Source of the DNA: Centrapalus pauciflorus
Lineage: Eukaryota; Streptophyta; Magnoliopsida; Asterales; Asteraceae
NCBI GenBank assembly: GCA_020465985.1
Contig: JAANYP010001807.1
Coordinates: forward strand, 154,585 to 218,584
Reading direction: 5' to 3'
DNA length: 64,000 nt
Part shown: piece after piece, positions 1-10,349 of the stretch
Position numbering within the stretch: the stretch's first letter is position 1
Layout of the letters: the number at the start of each line of letters is the position of its first letter
Notes under the pieces: model-generated
Seen by the model: the letters and a program-made list of their open reading frames with translations, nothing else
Databases searched by the model: none
What the model was told of the DNA's origin: nothing
Translations under genes and position numbers: made by a program

Positions 1-1
1 A

Positions 2-3000
2 TCCAAAGTCATCAAGGGCACAATACTCAATGGGACTCAGACCATTGAGATCAACACTGATCTGCTCAGGGAGGTGCTACATCTACCAACTGCTGTAACT
101 TATGATAAGCCCCAAGCTGAAAATGATCAAATGGGCAATCTGCTACGCTTCTGTGGTGTGGCAGAACCCAAAATTGGAGCAACACTGTTCAGGAAGGATC
201 TCTCTCCTACCTATAGCTTCTTATCCGCCTCTGTGGTGATGTGCTTCAGTAGTAAAGTTGGTTCCTTTGACCAACTGATCCGTGATGAAATCCCTGTAGT
301 TCTGCAGCTTGTGGATGGAACTACCATGGATATGGCCAAATGGATTTTCCTGAATCTGAGGAACCTGGTGCAGCAAGAGTCAAGACCAGCTGCTGTTCGA
401 TATCCCAGGTTTCTGAGCCTCATTTTCAAGCATGTATGTGGTGAGCATCTTTATAACTCTCAGCCTCTTCTTAAGACTGCTGCATTCCCAGTTATAGGGA
501 ATAGAGTTTTCTATACTCCAGTCCTGCAGAATGAGCCTCCTCTATCAACACCAATGAGGAGGCTGCTAGGTTTAGTGGAAGGACCCTCTACTGTGAGGGT
601 GGATCCAGAGACTGCTCCTACCAGAAAATCCAAAGCCAGGTCCAAACTTGTAAAGAGGACCCTGGCAACTGCTGAAGCTGGGCCTGTGAAAAAAAAGGTC
701 AAAACAGCTCCATCTGAGTCTGTTCCTTTAGCCTCTGTAGCTGAGGAAGAGCAGACTCCTCACCCTGGCTCATCTGTTGAGCCTGAAGCCTTTGTGGATG
801 GTGCCTCTGTAGCACAAGAGACGATGGAACAGGCCAGCCCCACTGTTCCTAACCCAGTCTCCCATCCTGTCCAAACAGATCCTCTCCCTACTCCACAATC
901 ACCCACATCATCCATCCATTACCAAAGAAAATCTCTAGCCAAAAAGAAAACAGCCCACAAAACCACCTCCTCTGTTCCCTCTCAACAGGGTTCAGTTGTA
1001 AAAGAAGCAACCCCAGCTGCCTCTCCTATTTTGGGAGAAGGTTCAGCTCATTTGGAGCCTACTTCACTCCAATCTGAGTCACCCTTGAGTCAACCTAGAC
1101 CCTCTGGTTCCTCCCAACAGGAACCAGTTGTACAAACGGAGATACCCACATCAACTATCCCAGCCTCCCAACAGGCTGAGGATATTGAAAGACAGGAGTC
1201 CTCTCCACTCCATACTGTGTCCACACTGTCCCCCACTCATATCTCCTCACACCCTGAGTCTGCACGAGGTGTCCACGCTGCTGATATAGACCAATCAGCA
1301 GCTCAGCCTCAAACTTCTGTTCCCCATGATTCAGCTGTTCAACACCAAACAGCTGCTGAGGGACCAACAACCCTAGCTGATGAACCTCAGGGATCATACC
1401 ATCCCTCTGGTGAGGCTGCTCCCTCAATGCAAATTCCATCAGCAGGTCTTACCACTGCTGATGTTGAAATGCATATCCCATCTCCCAATGATGAGGTTCC
1501 TTTAGACCAAGGCACTGCAGAGGGAACCACCACTGGTCTTCATGAGGGTGTTGCAACACAGGCAGCATCTGAAAGGCCCCAAACATCGTCCCCTTCTCCT
1601 GGTGATGCAGCTACAGCCGCTGCTGAAGGATCTCTTGATCCCTCTAACCTGGGCCATCTTACTTTTGCCCAGGCTATGGAGCTTCTATCCCAAGTCCCTC
1701 TTCCCTCTCCATCACATCCTCAAACACCAGCCTCATCATCATCTTCTCCCTCTACCCACTCAAAACAATCCACCCATACACCACAATCTCCCAAAGACCT
1801 GCCTTTGAAGGATCAGCTTTCCTTGCTGACCAACAAAGTTGGTTCTTTGGAAAACACCATGCATTCCCTACCATCCATCATCTCAGACTCTGTGTCTGAG
1901 CAGCTCAAAGGATTCTTTGATATGTTTAAAGAATCCTTCCCAGTCACTCCCCAAACTGACAACTCTCCACAGCTGATTGCACTCACTGCACAGCTGCAAA
2001 CTGTATCCAACTCTCTCTCCTCTATCCTCTCCTTACAACAGGACTCTGTGTCCTCTATGGCAGCCATTTCCCAACAGCTGTCATCTCTCCTCACTTCTTG
2101 CAACTCTACCCTTCCTAACACTTTGGCCAGCTTACAGACCCTCATTGGTTCCCTATCCAACTCTGTATCATCAGACCTTGCTGATGTGCGAGATTCTCCA
2201 GAACTTCATCTTGCACAGCTGCAATCTCTGCTGTTCACAGCGTCTGATAGGGAAAATATTCTTAAGCTGACCACTCTTGCTGATTCCCACACATCTTCTC
2301 TTCAGACCTGTCTTTCCCAACTTAGTGAGGTGAAGGATAACTTTGCTTACTTAGTGAACAGCCTTGTTGGTCCTAAACCCTCTAAACCTGCTGGCAAGCC
2401 TGCTGACTTTGTGTCTTCAGGCAGACCAGGTGTTGAAGTCGCTGCTTCATCTCCTTCAAAGGGGGAGAAGTCATCTGCCTCGAATACTAAGTCTAAGGGG
2501 GAGAAAACTTCTTCTCCTAAGGAGATACCAGTGTCTGCAACTCACACTGGTCAACCAGCAGAGATTTTTGAAACAGGTGCAGCTGAAGGTGCTTCTCAAG
2601 CTACTATGCCTACTCAGGCTGTCTCTCCAAACCCTGCTCAGTCTAAGGGGGAGGAAATCTTTCCTGAGAACAGGCCTAGCAGCAAAAGGAGGCACCTTAT
2701 CTTATCAGAAGAAGAAGAAGAAGAAGAAATTCCTGAAGCTGCTGTCACTAAAGCAGCAGCTAAAGGAAAAGAAAAGGTAGTTGAGGATCCTATGCAGCAG
2801 AAACAGGCAGAAATGCAATTTCACAAGACCAGAGCCAAAGAGATGGGCCTCCCTATGCACAAATACTTTGAGTTTAGGGAAGAACAGCTTCAAGCTCTGG
2901 AGGAATTAAGAAAAGAAGAAGAATCTGCCAAAGCTGCTAAGTCCTTTGCCCTCCAAGAAGCAAAGAAAATCAAAATGTCTACCTTGGAGGTGCAAAAGAA

Positions 3001-3895
3001 AATAATGGAAGCTGCCAGGCAATCAGCAAGAAAAAAAGAGAAGGAAGTAGAGAAAGGTACTCAGGTCTCTGTGACCAAATCAACAGTACCCTCTGCCAGA
3101 GCCAAATTCCACTTTGACAACTTGGCTAGAAAGAAATTTCATGATGTTGCTACTAGAAGGCTTGCCAAGGAAGCGATTGTCAAAGCTGTTCCCATTTCAA
3201 GAAAAGGCACACAGTGGAAACTTCAGATCACCAGGATGGGTGCAACAGGCCCTGAAATGGAATCCTACGATCACACTGATGTTGCACAGATGGGATACAG
3301 GGAATGGGTGGAACTGGCAGTTGCCCTGAGCCAGTCTAAGTCAGAAACGGCTAAGACTATCAGGGCATACATCAAGAAGCTGATGCAGAGAGTAAGTGAG
3401 CTGGGCCTGATTCCAAAAGAAGTAAGAGAGGGTGTCTCTGTGACATACCCCAAAATAAAGGCCAGAAGGACAAAGAAGGGTACAGAGCTGGAAGAACTCC
3501 TTATTATGATTGAACAAGGAGATTATGCTGTGGAAATTAAAGGAGTTGACCACAGCCTGCCTGAAGGAGTTGAATTTGAAGATGGCAAAGTAATTGAAGA
3601 ACCTGAGTTAGGGGCATTTTTTGTAGATCCCTTATCTCAGAAGAAATGTTTTCAAAGAGCTTCAGACCTACACAAAGTTGGTCTTAAGCAGCTTGCAGCC
3701 TTCAGGATTGCCACCTCCTTCAGACAGTCCAGCGTATGGAGAGCAGCCATCTGGGATGAGCTGAAAGGTTTTTATTACAGAGGTGAGCTTCAAGATTCTA
3801 ACTTTATGTTTCTCAGAGCTGAAATTGAAGAAATGGAAGAAACAAGGGAAGAACTTGAAAGAAGATTCAAAGAAGGGATTCCACCTCCTGTCTAA
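2..3895 (+). CDS. Post-pol ('env-like') ORF of Copia-1, 5' truncated by the window edge
   Basis: An uninterrupted frame runs from base 2 to a TAA at 3893-3895, about 1297 codons. The real start lies before the window, because the frame is open at base 2 and the codon at 74 is GTG, not ATG. Regions in order: a conserved globular block (about 2-600; motifs MGNLLRFCGVAEP, YPRFLSLIF); a Pro/Ser/Thr/Gln-rich stretch (650-1800); a leucine/serine-rich helical region likely to form coiled coil (1800-2350); KGEK-type repeats (2455-2660); a glutamate run (about 2707-2730); a charged coiled coil (2780-3060); and a conserved basic C-terminal domain (3090-3895; FHFDNLARKKF, FFVDPLSQKKCFQRASDLHK). I see no signal peptide, transmembrane segment or furin-like site, so 'env-like' describes position only. 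The function is unknown. The first block recalls the Pfam 'putative plant transposon protein' family, from memory. This is the only intact copy of the ORF in the window. Confidence 0.8.
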   Translation, partial: SKVIKGTILNGTQTIEINTDLLREVLHLPTAVTYDKPQAENDQMGNLLRFCGVAEPKIGATLFRKDLSPTYSFLSASVVMCFSSKVGSFDQLIRDEIPVVLQLVDGTTMDMAKWIFLNLRNLVQQESRPAAVRYPRFLSLIFKHVCGEHLYNSQPLLKTAAFPVIGNRVFYTPVLQNEPPLSTPMRRLLGLVEGPSTVRVDPETAPTRKSKARSKLVKRTLATAEAGPVKKKVKTAPSESVPLASVAEEEQTPHPGSSVEPEAFVDGASVAQETMEQASPTVPNPVSHPVQTDPLPTPQSPTSSIHYQRKSLAKKKTAHKTTSSVPSQQGSVVKEATPAASPILGEGSAHLEPTSLQSESPLSQPRPSGSSQQEPVVQTEIPTSTIPASQQAEDIERQESSPLHTVSTLSPTHISSHPESARGVHAADIDQSAAQPQTSVPHDSAVQHQTAAEGPTTLADEPQGSYHPSGEAAPSMQIPSAGLTTADVEMHIPSPNDEVPLDQGTAEGTTTGLHEGVATQAASERPQTSSPSPGDAATAAAEGSLDPSNLGHLTFAQAMELLSQVPLPSPSHPQTPASSSSSPSTHSKQSTHTPQSPKDLPLKDQLSLLTNKVGSLENTMHSLPSIISDSVSEQLKGFFDMFKESFPVTPQTDNSPQLIALTAQLQTVSNSLSSILSLQQDSVSSMAAISQQLSSLLTSCNSTLPNTLASLQTLIGSLSNSVSSDLADVRDSPELHLAQLQSLLFTASDRENILKLTTLADSHTSSLQTCLSQLSEVKDNFAYLVNSLVGPKPSKPAGKPADFVSSGRPGVEVAASSPSKGEKSSASNTKSKGEKTSSPKEIPVSATHTGQPAEIFETGAAEGASQATMPTQAVSPNPAQSKGEEIFPENRPSSKRRHLILSEEEEEEEIPEAAVTKAAAKGKEKVVEDPMQQKQAEMQFHKTRAKEMGLPMHKYFEFREEQLQALEELRKEEESAKAAKSFALQEAKKIKMSTLEVQKKIMEAARQSARKKEKEVEKGTQVSVTKSTVPSARAKFHFDNLARKKFHDVATRRLAKEAIVKAVPISRKGTQWKLQITRMGATGPEMESYDHTDVAQMGYREWVELAVALSQSKSETAKTIRAYIKKLMQRVSELGLIPKEVREGVSVTYPKIKARRTKKGTELEELLIMIEQGDYAVEIKGVDHSLPEGVEFEDGKVIEEPELGAFFVDPLSQKKCFQRASDLHKVGLKQLAAFRIATSFRQSSVWRAAIWDELKGFYYRGELQDSNFMFLRAEIEEMEETREELERRFKEGIPPPV

Positions 3896-3989
3896 TGAAG
3901 TCCACCTGCCATCTGGGTAGGTGAAGAATGGAAGCTGTCCATCAGTTGGACAGGCTTGCCATTATCTGCTCCCAACTCAAACAGTCCAA

Positions 3990-4110
3990 ACATCTTGTAC
4001 ATTAGTTGTACATCCTGTACATTAGTTGTACATTATTACATAAGTTGTAATTTTTGCTTTTACATTAGTTGTAAAATACATTAGTACATTAGTTGTACTC
4101 TTGTAAGAAC
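3990..4110 (+). repeat. TACATTAGTTGTA repeats upstream of the PPT
   Basis: Several copies of a 13-base unit, TACATTAGTTGTA, or close variants lie in about 120 bases between the ORF stop and the polypurine tract. The same repeated unit recurs at about 48610-48705 (Copia-4) and, decayed, at 56375-56425 (Copia-3), so it is a family feature. TTGTA/TTTGTA-type elements are known as far-upstream polyadenylation signals in plants and plant pararetroviruses; a 3'-end-processing role here is inference. Confidence 0.6.
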
Positions 4111-4255
4111 ATGTGTTGTTCTAGTATAGTCAAGAATCAGTGTATATATAAACTGATCTTTTACTTTACTGTAATGTTGTAATTTATTCAGCAAATGTAC
4201 TGTAAAAATATATACTGATTTTTGATAAGACCAGCTTGGACTGGTTATTGCAAAT

Positions 4256-4264
4256 AGGGGGAGA
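4256..4264 (+). other. Polypurine tract of Copia-1
   Basis: AGGGGGAGA lies immediately before the LTR start, TGTTAGGC at 4266. This is the expected position of the plus-strand primer. The same sequence precedes the LTRs of Copia-2 and Copia-4. Confidence 0.85.
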
Positions 4265-4265
4265 T

Positions 4266-5392
4266 TGTTAGGCACAAAAAGGCCTCAGTCAAACCTGTTT
4301 TACATCTGAGGGGGAGATTTTATAATCAAACCTGTTGATGCATTTGAAGGTTGAATTTAAGGCCTGTTATATGCCTTACTGAAACCTGAAAATGATTTGC
4401 AATATCAGACTAAGTTGTTCTATATGTTGCATGTGTTGCAACTAAGACAGTTTGTCCAAGACTGCTCTGTCTGCTGAACAGGCTGGACATAAACTGTCTA
4501 CGCTGCTCTACACTGTTGAGCAGCTTGGGCATTTTTAAAGTGTTCTGTTCTTTGTGAACAGAACCTGTTCTTTTGTGAACAGGCTAAAACACTTTTATGG
4601 AATTTGTTTCCAAGTCATCATGTATTGTTTTGACTACAAGATCAGTTTACAAAGTCGAAGACAAAGTGGAAAAACAGAACTGCTCAGCCTGCCCACGCTG
4701 TTCTGTAACATGAAGACTTTAAAAAGGTTATTTGAAAAAGGGTGACAGACCTTTTTCTTATATCAAAATAGGCCTTTGCAAGGAAGAAAGACGCAAAGTT
4801 GACATTCCTAAATTAGTTAAAGGCAATGCAACAGTAGACAAAGTGAAAAGACAAAAGTTCTGCACATGTGAAGACAAGTCTGCTTTTCAGAAAAGTGCAG
4901 AAAAGGTTATGTTGTCTTTTCAACAAGACTTTTCCTTTTTATTCCCTCCAATGAAGATGTTTCTCTTAGATCCTCTAAGTGAGTATAAAAGGAAGCCTCT
5001 AAGGTCAGAAAGAAGTGTGAACAAAGCTAAGTGCTTAAACCAAGAGTGAACGTGCAAGTGTGATTTTCATGCATGCAAGTCTTCTGTAAACCAGCATCTG
5101 TGTGTCTAAGCTGTTTTACCTAAGCTGTTCCTTAAGTCTTGTAAACACAGTGAGTGCATCTTAGTGAGTGTATTCATTGTAATCTAGTTTGAGTCTGTCT
5201 TAGACTAGTAAGCATACTGTTGTATCTGTCATCTCAGCTTGAACTATTCCGCATTCAAGCTTGTTTGTAATTAACAAATTGTTGATAATACATACAAACA
5301 TTGAGAAAAGAGTGTGTAGTTTTTAAATAGCTGTATTCATCCCCCCTCTACAGCTTATAACTATATACTTTGGGAACCTCTCGGGACCTACA
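4266..5392 (+). repeat. 3' LTR of Copia-1
   Basis: Begins TGTTAGGCAC after the PPT and ends GGGACCTACA, 1127 bases. It is related along its length to the LTRs at 36595-37707, 48862-49976 and 56594-57685. It holds a TATA box (TATAAAAGG, 4984-4992), a second PPT-like AGGGGGAGATTTT near 4310, a C-run just before the end, and many GAACAG/CTGTTC words in both orientations. Confidence 0.85.
4984..4992 (+). promoter_or_regulatory. LTR TATA box, Copia-1
   Basis: TATAAAAGG, conserved at the same LTR position in Copia-4 (37297-37305 and 49571-49579) and in Copia-3 as TATAAAAGA (57254-57262). It is the likely U3 core promoter of this family. Confidence 0.7.
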
Positions 5393-5557
5393 CCCGATTC
5401 ATCGCACCGATGAATTTGATTCTAATTGAGTTGAATTTTCTAATAAACCTTGTTAATAGCTTGATTAATTTCTAATGATCACTGATTAGGCTATAATTGG
5501 CTATTAAATACAGATTAGGTCATTGTTGCTAACCTGGTTTAGTGCCGGATGTTACAT
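5393..5557. other. Unidentified junction between the Copia-1 LTR and the truncated Gypsy-1 LTR
   Basis: 165 AT-rich bases with no ORF that match neither the Gypsy-1 5' LTR nor any copia region in the window. A short perfect inverted repeat (ATTCATCG and its complement around a 3-base loop) lies near 5397-5415. It is either surviving host sequence or filler from a deletion. Confidence 0.5.
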
Positions 5558-6364
5558 TATGTCTTGATTGCCGCTATAGCCACTCATGATTGAGTCATAG
5601 TAATCATAGAATTGGATGATGTCCAAGCTACGATCACGCTTTTAGTGGAAGCTATCCACTTATAGTGAGCTAGCTACCAACAGTCATCGTGGGGGAACAT
5701 CAGAGTAATCAATACCAAGTTCAAAAGAACTGGTGACATAGCTAGGTCTAGAATAATAGACCGACAAGGCTAATCATGCTAAGTTGAATCAATACATCAA
5801 AGATACGAGCAATGGTGGAAGCATAGATAATCAAAGTCATGATAGCAATATCTACTTATAACACTATCTGAAATGAACTGTAAGTACAACGTATGCAGAA
5901 TGAAAAGTCAAATAGCCATCATGATCCACATGGCATCACCGAACCATGGTTAGCACAGGTCACAATCCAACTGAGCATGTATGAATGACAAAATAAACTA
6001 TCATGAACAATATTTTTCAACCGGAATCTAGCATGTAAAACTGAATATTTATAACTCACTGGTTCTGGTTTATGCTGAATTGTCCTCTTGTCAAGCAAAT
6101 TTCTCCATCTCCTGAGTTATCTCAGGATTTAAATCTTTAATCTTTGTCTTTCTGGACTTGGCTTAGCTTTACAAATCTTTGACTCACTTTCAATAACTTC
6201 AATCCTTAATACTTAAAATCTTTGTTCAGAATTTATCTGAACATATCCAGAATTTTATCATAGCAAGAACATTAGCTTTTGAACTATAATTGGTCTGATT
6301 CTGTTAACTGATAAACTCTATATTAAGTCATTTTACACTTTCTTTGTTCATTTGAAGTCTCAAA

Positions 6365-6366
<2 letters not shown>

Positions 6367-6446
<80 letters not shown>
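6367..6446. repeat. (AT)n tract in the Gypsy-1 3' LTR
   Basis: About 80 bases of uninterrupted AT dinucleotides. The equivalent tract in the other LTR is at about 34349-34440. Confidence 0.9.
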
Positions 6447-6448
<2 letters not shown>

Positions 6449-6549
6449 TGATACTTTATTTTAATGTTCTCTAATTAGTATAATCATTGGTCTTATAATT
6501 GTAAAATAAAATGATATTTATTTGTTATTCTTAAAGCATCAGAAATGGA

Positions 6550-6722
6550 CCATCCGAATTAATCATACGAACTCGGATTATCCGAGTTCGGATCAGCACC
6601 CATCAGAATTCGGACCTGCTCATCCGAGATTAGGCATCATAATCTTGAACATCAGAACTCGGATCATCCGAGTTCAGATCAACTCCCATCCGAGATGGTG
6701 CCTCATCCGAATTCGGATCCCA
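6550..6722. repeat. CCGARTTCGG palindromic repeat cluster
   Basis: Eight or so copies of CATCCGA(A/G)-type words, several combined with their complement. The clearest is CGAACTCGGA, then 3 bases, then its exact complement at about 6568-6590. The cluster recurs in the 5' LTR at about 34540-34705. It is probably a U3 regulatory cluster; spacing is less regular than in the Gypsy-2 array. Confidence 0.7.
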
Positions 6723-6911
6723 TCACATAGAAATAGTCCGTATCTGTTCTTAATGTTACAGTTTCGACACATACGGGTTTTCAACAAAAATTCACCAAAC
6801 ACATTTTTATCAACAAGCAATTAAATTTTAGGTTATATTATCATTATTGGGGTGTTTCTACATTATTTTCCCCGTCTTAAACGCATTAAAATCATCCATA
6901 ATCAAGACTTT

Positions 6912-7574
6912 TGTTGGGAAATAGTTTAAGTATGTTCAAGCTGTTAGTTAGACTTCTCAAACTGTTAGTAGAGTTTATATGTAAATCCAAAGTTCATGCT
7001 GCTTGTTGAAGAAACTCGAGCTGCCAGTGTAAAAGTTCAAGCTGCCAGAGCAAATCAACTCGAGCTGCTCTGTTCATGCTGTCAAGTTATTCAAGCTGCT
7101 GAACAGTTTCATAAACAGAAAGTGCTGATTTTCAGGAAAAGATATCTACATGAAGATTCCAGCATATCTACTATCAGAGAAGTCATAGTTCGTCAAGGAA
7201 ACAAATCAAGAAGCAATATATATACATAGAATAGGTCATTCTATTGTATAGGAGTTTCTGCATATTCGAGTCTGTAATTGCTTTTGTTGATTAAGTTTTC
7301 ATAAGCCTCTAAGGTTGTAAAACCCTAAGAACAGTCTGTGTTCTTCGTCTAATCAAACAGATTAGAGGTGATTGTAATCATTGAAGTCAGCAATACAATC
7401 AGTTTTGATTATTTCTTGTGTTGATTTATTATTGATTCTGAAAGTTTTTGTTAAAATAGTTAAGTGTTATTCCGCAAACTTCTTAATTAAACTTTGATTC
7501 AAAGCAAGATTATTGATTTATAGTCTGATAAATTCAAATAGTTAGTCTTGGTTAATTAGTTTAAGATCCTGACA
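6912..7574 (+). repeat. 5' LTR of Copia-2
   Basis: TGTTGGGAAA to GATCCTGACA. It contains repeated AAGCTGC/TCGAGCTGC words in U3 (about 6990-7105) and a TATA-like TATATATA at 7217-7224. The short apparent ORF across this LTR is not a gene. Confidence 0.93.
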
Positions 7575-7576
7575 AG

Positions 7577-7589
7577 TGGTATCAGAGCC
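7577..7589 (+). other. Primer binding site of Copia-2
   Basis: TGGTATCAGAGCC two bases after the LTR, complementary to the 3' end of plant initiator tRNA-Met. Confidence 0.92.
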
Positions 7590-7649
7590 ACAGGTCGTTC
7601 TTTGTTTTTCAAAGTCGAAAACTTTTATTTAAATTTTTAATCTTTTGCA

Positions 7650-10349
7650 ATGGAATTTGAAAATAGCAGCAGTAGATCTGGGCAAGGACTCAAAGTGCCT
7701 ATGCTCAAGCCCACTGAGTTTGAGATGTGGAAACTCAGGATTCAACAGCATATCCAATTTATTGACTATGCCATATGGGAAGCTGTTGAATTTCCTCCTG
7801 TAGTTGATCCAGAACTTGATGATGAGGGAAAACCAGTCAAAACCCCTCCAAAAACTGAACTTGAAAGGAAGGCTAGAATGAATGAAGTGAAAGCTCTTAC
7901 ACTTCTACAAATAGCCATTCCTAATGCTTATCAACATCAGTTCAAAAAGTTTTATACTGCTCATTCTCTTTGGAATGCTTTAGAGAAAAGATTTGCTGGT
8001 AATGCCAGCACCAAGAGAAATCAAAAGGATCTTTTGAAACAGCAGTATGAGAACTTTTCTGGTGGCAAGAATGAAAACCTTACTCAAATCTTTGACAGGT
8101 TCAACAAACTGATAAGTGAACTGGAAAGTGCAAAAGTCAGCCTGGATCAAGATGAAGTCAACAGAAAGTTTCTCAGATCTCTTGGAGAAGAATGGACAGT
8201 TTATGCTGCCCAATGGAGAACAAAAGACACTCTTGATGAGATAGAACTGGATGATCTGTACAACAGTCTGAGAGTGTTTGAGACTGAGATTGATGCTAAA
8301 AAAAAATCTTTTTCTTATAATCATAATACTGCTCTTCTGTCTTCTGATAAATCTAATAGCAGTGATTCCTTTTCAGGTGGTGATAGCAAGTCTGCTGAAG
8401 TTCACTATGAGGCTTTTGTTGCCAATGATGGACTATTTGCTCTAAATGCTGAAGATTTAGAACAAATTCATCCAGATGATCTTGAAGAGATGGATTTAAA
8501 GTGGCAACATGCAATGCTGACCATGAGAGCCAAAAGGTTTCTTAAAAGAACTGGAAGGACCAACTTTCAAGCCAGAACAGAAGGCAAACCAGCTTTTGAT
8601 AAATCAAAAGTTGAATGCTATAAATGTCAAAAGGTTGGTCACTTTGCCAGAGAATGTAGATCTCAAGGTCAACAGTCCTCAAGGACTTCACAGCCCAATC
8701 AGACATCATCATCAACAGCACTTGTCTCCCAAGAAGACAATGTGTTTGACTGGAGTGATCAGACAGAGGAAGAGTTTCAGAATCAAGCTCTAATGGCAGA
8801 AACATCAAATGTCTCCTCCACTGAACTACCATCTGAGGTAAATTCTAAACTCTGCTCTCAATCATGCAAAAATAATGTTAAAAAGTACAGAGACCACAAT
8901 GAGAGCATGTGCAAAACTCTAGCTAAGATGGAAGAACGGAGATATGAATACATGCAAGCCATAGAAGATCTTGAAAAACAGATCAATGACTATAAGGATA
9001 ATGAGATTCAAATGGGACATGATAGAACATATCATGAGTGGGAGAAAAAGGAGCTAAATAAGAAAATAGAATCCCTGAATAAAAAGGTAGAAGAGACTGA
9101 ACAAAAGGTGTTAGAGGCTAATAAGAAACTAGAATCTGTCAATATAGATCTAGGTAACTTCAAATTGGCTAATCAAAAGCTGGAACACCTAATGGAAGTA
9201 CAATTTAAAGATAGGGTAAAATCTCAGGTTAATCCCAAAGAAGGCATAGGCTACAGGGCTACTCCACCTCCATACAACAACAAATACATTCATCCAATGA
9301 GTGAAGTTGCTGATAGACTTGTCAATGAACCACTAGATGAGTCTATGACTACTGTAGATCCTATCCTTGATAACAGTCCTGAATCTAAAGAAGATCAGAT
9401 TCAAAACAGAGACTGTGAGTGCACAGCAGGTGAAAAAGAACACAAAACAATGAGTGCACCTATAGAGATCCAAGCCCCCAGTAAGAAAGGAAAAGAGAAG
9501 ATGAGTGTATGCCATGCTGCTCCCCATATTTCGGTACCCTCTAACTGTAACACTGCATCTTCCTCAAAAGGCAATAAAAGGGGTAAGACTGTTCCAATCT
9601 GCACATGCTAAAAGCATGGTGTCCAAAAGTTTCCCAAACAACAGCAGGTAAGGGGAAATCAAAGGAACAAGAACCAGTTATGGTCTGATAAAATTGGTTC
9701 TCAAATCAAAACAGTCAAAAGATGTTTCCATTGTGGCAGGAAAAACCATTTGGCCAGACATTGCTTGTACAAACCATCTGTTGCAAAACAGACTGTGGTT
9801 CAGAAACAAGCATTTGTTAAAAACACAAAAAATCGTAAGGTCAAACCACCAGTTGCACCAGTTCCAAAGAAAACAGTTGATCACAGGTTCTCAAAAGTCA
9901 ATAAAAAATAGTCCACACACCAAAAACAAGTTTTGGCAAAACCCAAATCAATTTTTAAACAAATATGGTGTGTTAAAGGCAAAAACTCAGATGAAACTGT
10001 TGATACAAATGTTGAAACTGCCAGGCCTAAATTTGAAACTGTTAGTGCAAATTCTGAAACTGTTAGCACTAAACACTCAGTTCAAACTGCTAGGCTTAAA
10101 ACTGGGACTGGTAATGGATCATCTGAGGCTGTTAAGCATCATTCTGGCACTGCTAGTGAATCATCTGAGACTGTTAGAAGAAAAGATGATCGAAATAACT
10201 GGATACCTCATATCCTCACTAAATACTCTCCAAAAACTCCATCAGTAGATCTCACAAAATATAAAAAGTCAAAAACAGTGTTTAGTTATGTCAATATCCA
10301 AGGCCAACCCAAAACCAATTTGGTTTGGGTTTACTCCACTACTGACTGA
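7650..10349 (+). pseudogene. gag: Copia-2 gag, extended, with two zinc knuckles; two premature stops
   Basis: One frame from ATG 7650 to TGA 10347-10349, about 900 codons, broken by in-frame TAA (9609-9611) and TAG (9909-9911). The N-terminal 230 residues are a copia-type gag core (UBN2-like; WNALEKRFAG). A CCHC knuckle sits at residues 323-336 (CYKCQKVGHFAREC), then a long charged coiled coil (about residues 410-540), then a second CCHC (CFHCGRKNHLARHC) at about residue 692, after the first premature stop. The tail is rich in ETV/TAR repeats. Gag forms the virus-like particle and binds the element RNA through its knuckles. Most plant copia gags are about half this length, so the extension is notable. 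Confidence 0.85.

Larger units (their letters stand above)
1..5392 (+). mobile_element. Copia-1: 3' part of a Ty1/copia element (post-pol ORF, PPT, 3' LTR)
   Basis: The window opens inside the post-pol ORF of an element whose gag and pol lie upstream, outside the window. The order ORF, repeat-rich 3' leader, polypurine tract and LTR is the same as in Copia-3 and Copia-4 further right, and the LTRs of all three are clearly related (same first bases TGTTAGGCAC or close, same TATAAAAGG box, same C-run before the end). The left target duplication cannot be checked. The bases after the LTR are CCCGA. Confidence 0.85.
5558..6911 (-). repeat. Gypsy-1 3' LTR, piece 1 (outer end lost)
   Basis: Collinear with 33547-34893 of the 5' LTR, with scattered substitutions and small indels. 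It includes a TA-dinucleotide tract and the CCGAATTCGG-type repeats. It ends at the ACTTT target of Copia-2 (6907-6911). Confidence 0.8.

Noticed and set aside
2..3895. A true retroviral envelope gene
   Set aside because: No signal peptide, membrane span, cysteine pattern or cleavage site can be seen.
4554..5049. Two short ORFs inside the Copia-1 LTR
   Set aside because: They overlap the LTR promoter, have no conserved counterpart in the other family LTRs, and no recognisable domain.
6996..7229. 77-codon ORF, present again at 17145-17378
   Set aside because: Lies wholly within the Copia-2 LTRs and crosses the TATA region; duplicated only because the LTR is.
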